Part shown: piece by piece, positions 7,248 to 8,078 of the stretch
Numbering within the stretch: the first letter of the stretch is position 1
How the letters are laid out: every line of letters begins with the position of its first letter
Assembly: GCA_955652855.1 (NCBI GenBank)
Contig: CATPCN010000741.1
Coordinates: 1-8,078 of the forward strand
DNA: 8,078 nt
DNA from: an uncultured Chthoniobacterales bacterium
Lineage (GTDB): Bacteria > Verrucomicrobiota > Verrucomicrobiae > Chthoniobacterales > UBA10450
Direction: 5' to 3'
The notes under the pieces: model-generated
The model's database searches: none
Told to the model about the DNA's origin: nothing
Seen by the model: the letters and a program-made list of their open reading frames with translations, nothing else
Translations under genes and position numbers: made by a program

Positions 7248-7763
7248 ATGACGACGCCGCTTTCTTATCGCTCGCCGAAAACGGAAGTGCGCGAGAGTCC
7301 GATTCATGGACGCGGATTGTTCGCAACGGCCGATATCGCGAAAGACGAAATTGTCGCGATCAAAGGCGGCCACATTGTTTCGCGCGAACAGTTGCGGGAA
7401 AAAATCACGCCGCGGCTCGGCCCCGTTGAAATCCAGATCGACGATAATTTGTTCATCGCGCCGGTGACGGACGACGAGCGCGAAGGTTCGATGCTTTACA
7501 GCAATCATTCGTGCGATGCGAACCTCGGGATGCGCGGCGACATCACTTTTGTTGCTGTGCGCGACATTCGCGCCGGCGAAGAGTTGACGCACGATTGGGC
7601 CGTGACCGATGACGACGATTATTCCGTGCAATGCAAATGTGGATCGCCGAACTGCCGCAAGATTTTAACCGGCAAAGATTGGCAACGTCCGGAAGTGCAG
7701 AAACATTACACAGGATATTTTTCGGCATATCTCGCGAAGAAAATTGCATCTCGTGCATCATAA
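7248..7763 (+). CDS. SET-domain protein (putative lysine methyltransferase)
   Basis: The 171-aa product is a compact bacterial SET protein, expected to use S-adenosylmethionine to methylate a lysine of a protein partner. Landmarks in order: SPIHGRGLFA (17-26), YSNHSCDANLG (84-94, the NHSC cofactor/pseudoknot motif), RAGEELTHDWA (108-118, the second pseudoknot motif) and a post-SET-like Cys cluster CKCGSPNC (129-136) suited to Zn2+. Where eukaryotic SET enzymes have the catalytic Tyr of the ELT-YDY motif, this has HDW; from memory this bacterial family often shows DW, so it is probably a family trait. ATG 7248 is preferred because homologues begin close to the RSP-x-x-EVRESPIHGRG segment; ATG 7212 is an alternative. 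The last 164 bases are repeated in inverted orientation at the window end. Confidence 0.85.
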   Translation: MTTPLSYRSPKTEVRESPIHGRGLFATADIAKDEIVAIKGGHIVSREQLREKITPRLGPVEIQIDDNLFIAPVTDDEREGSMLYSNHSCDANLGMRGDITFVAVRDIRAGEELTHDWAVTDDDDYSVQCKCGSPNCRKILTGKDWQRPEVQKHYTGYFSAYLAKKIASRAS

Positions 7764-7775
7764 ATTGTCGATCTT
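7600..7775 (+). repeat. Left arm of an inverted duplication
   Basis: This arm covers the 3' part of the plus-strand SET gene, its stop codon and twelve further bases. It pairs with 7903-8078 read in reverse complement. I find four mismatches in 176 positions, at 7691, 7695, 7712 and 7745 (partners 7987, 7983, 7966 and 7933). Similarity stops abruptly after GTCGATCTT at 7775. The outer end is unknown because the partner runs off the window. Confidence 0.95.
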
Positions 7776-7925
7776 GTCGCCGGTCACGAGTACGACCCAA
7801 TCGCGATGGATTTCCGCGCCATCAAAAACCGCGGCAGGCCGAAGCAGCGTTGATTGCGCGCGTGCAAAATTAGCCGCGAGCAAAATCGCAACGCTCAAAA
7901 ATAAGATCGACAATTTATGATGCAC
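7758..7925 (-). pseudogene. Truncated amidohydrolase, N-terminus only
   Basis: Read on the minus strand from GTG 7925, the 55-codon frame starts with a strong signal peptide (basic start, hydrophobic core about residues 5-20, probable cut after NFARAQ). It continues STLLRPAAVFDGAEIHRDW and VVLVTGDKI, the typical first beta-strands of secreted metal-dependent amidohydrolases (imidazolonepropionase-like), which normally run past 400 aa. After GDKI the frame enters the inverted arm and ends at once (DNL-stop), so the gene is cut at the fold-back junction. Its start overlaps the stop codon of the minus-strand SET gene by 11 bases, implying a SET-amidohydrolase operon in the source sequence. It is too short to be a functional enzyme here. 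Confidence 0.65.
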
Positions 7926-8078
7926 GAGATGCGATTTTCTTCGCGAGATATGCCGAAAAATATCCGGTGTAATGTTTCTGCAATTCTGGACGTTGCCAAT
8001 CTTTGCCGGTTAAAATCTTGCGGCAGTTCGGCGATCCACATTTGCATTGCACGGAATAATCGTCGTCATCGGTCACGG
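7903..8078 (-). repeat. Right arm of the inverted duplication
   Basis: This is the reverse complement of 7600-7775 with four substitutions, separated from it by a 127-nt loop (7776-7902). The arm continues to the last base of the window, so its full length is not known. Confidence 0.95.
7915..8078 (-). CDS. Second SET-domain protein, 3' part only
   Basis: The partial frame enters from the window end and stops at TAA (7915-7917). It encodes the last 54 residues of a SET protein equal to 118-171 of the plus-strand copy: the TDDDDYS segment, the CKCGSPNC cluster and the C-terminal helix. It differs by one residue (PELQ instead of PEVQ). The three other nucleotide differences (CCG/CCA, ACA/ACC, ATT/ATC) are silent third positions. 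The SET core lies beyond the window, so intactness cannot be judged. It is followed, with an 11-base overlap, by the truncated amidohydrolase start. Confidence 0.8.
   Translation of the reverse strand, partial: VTDDDDYSVQCKCGSPNCRKILTGKDWQRPELQKHYTGYFSAYLAKKIASRAS

Noticed and set aside
7248..8078. A transposon or IS element ending in the inverted repeats.
   Set aside because: The arms are coding sequence of a SET gene; there is no transposase, no terminal-repeat structure and no target duplication.

Overview
This window reads as ordinary bacterial chromosome from a GC-rich (roughly 55-60 %), free-living, aerobic bacterium. It is most likely soil Verrucomicrobiota (Chthoniobacter/Udaeobacter-like) or Acidobacteriota, probably from a metagenome. 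That placement is tentative: it rests on the flavour of the D-amino-acid oxidase, class II fructose-bisphosphatase and small secreted cupin, and on a dispersed repeat (frame reading SEVEESL) common in environmental genomes. There is no rRNA, tRNA, transposase or CRISPR array.

Layout. A plus-strand FAD-dependent D-amino-acid oxidase (98-1075) converges on a long minus-strand run. Reading that run in its own direction, from 7107 down to 1161, the order is: sulfotransferase, second sulfotransferase, GT-A-like glycosyltransferase, TetA-like MFS efflux protein, GlpX fructose-1,6-bisphosphatase, a small beta/gamma-crystallin protein and a secreted cupin. The sulfotransferase/glycosyltransferase trio is tightly spaced (47 and 3 nt gaps) and looks like a unit that makes or sulfates a glycan or small acceptor. 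The two sulfotransferase genes, especially 5880-7110, are clearly AT-richer than their surroundings, suggesting acquisition from elsewhere. The MFS, GlpX, crystallin and cupin genes look like host genes with no obvious shared pathway.

At the right end a plus-strand SET-domain protein gene (7248-7763) is followed by a fold-back. Bases 7600-7775 recur in inverted orientation at 7903-8078, with only four differences in 176 positions. The second arm is the 3' end of another SET gene on the minus strand. The 127-nt loop encodes the signal peptide and first strands of an amidohydrolase that overlaps that SET gene's stop and is broken at the fold-back point. Three of the four differences are synonymous and one is Val/Leu, so the arms look like two diverged coding alleles or paralogues rather than one sequence copied by error, though a chimeric join remains possible.

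The most unexpected signal is a 9-mer, GTCGATCTT (reverse complement AAGATCGAC). It occurs nine times in 8 kb, on both strands, in all codon phases and between genes, nearly always preceded by T. It is absent from 3953-7766, which includes the AT-rich sulfotransferase block. It resembles the behaviour of DNA-uptake or other genome-wide signature words, and the fold-back breakpoint lies exactly at one copy.
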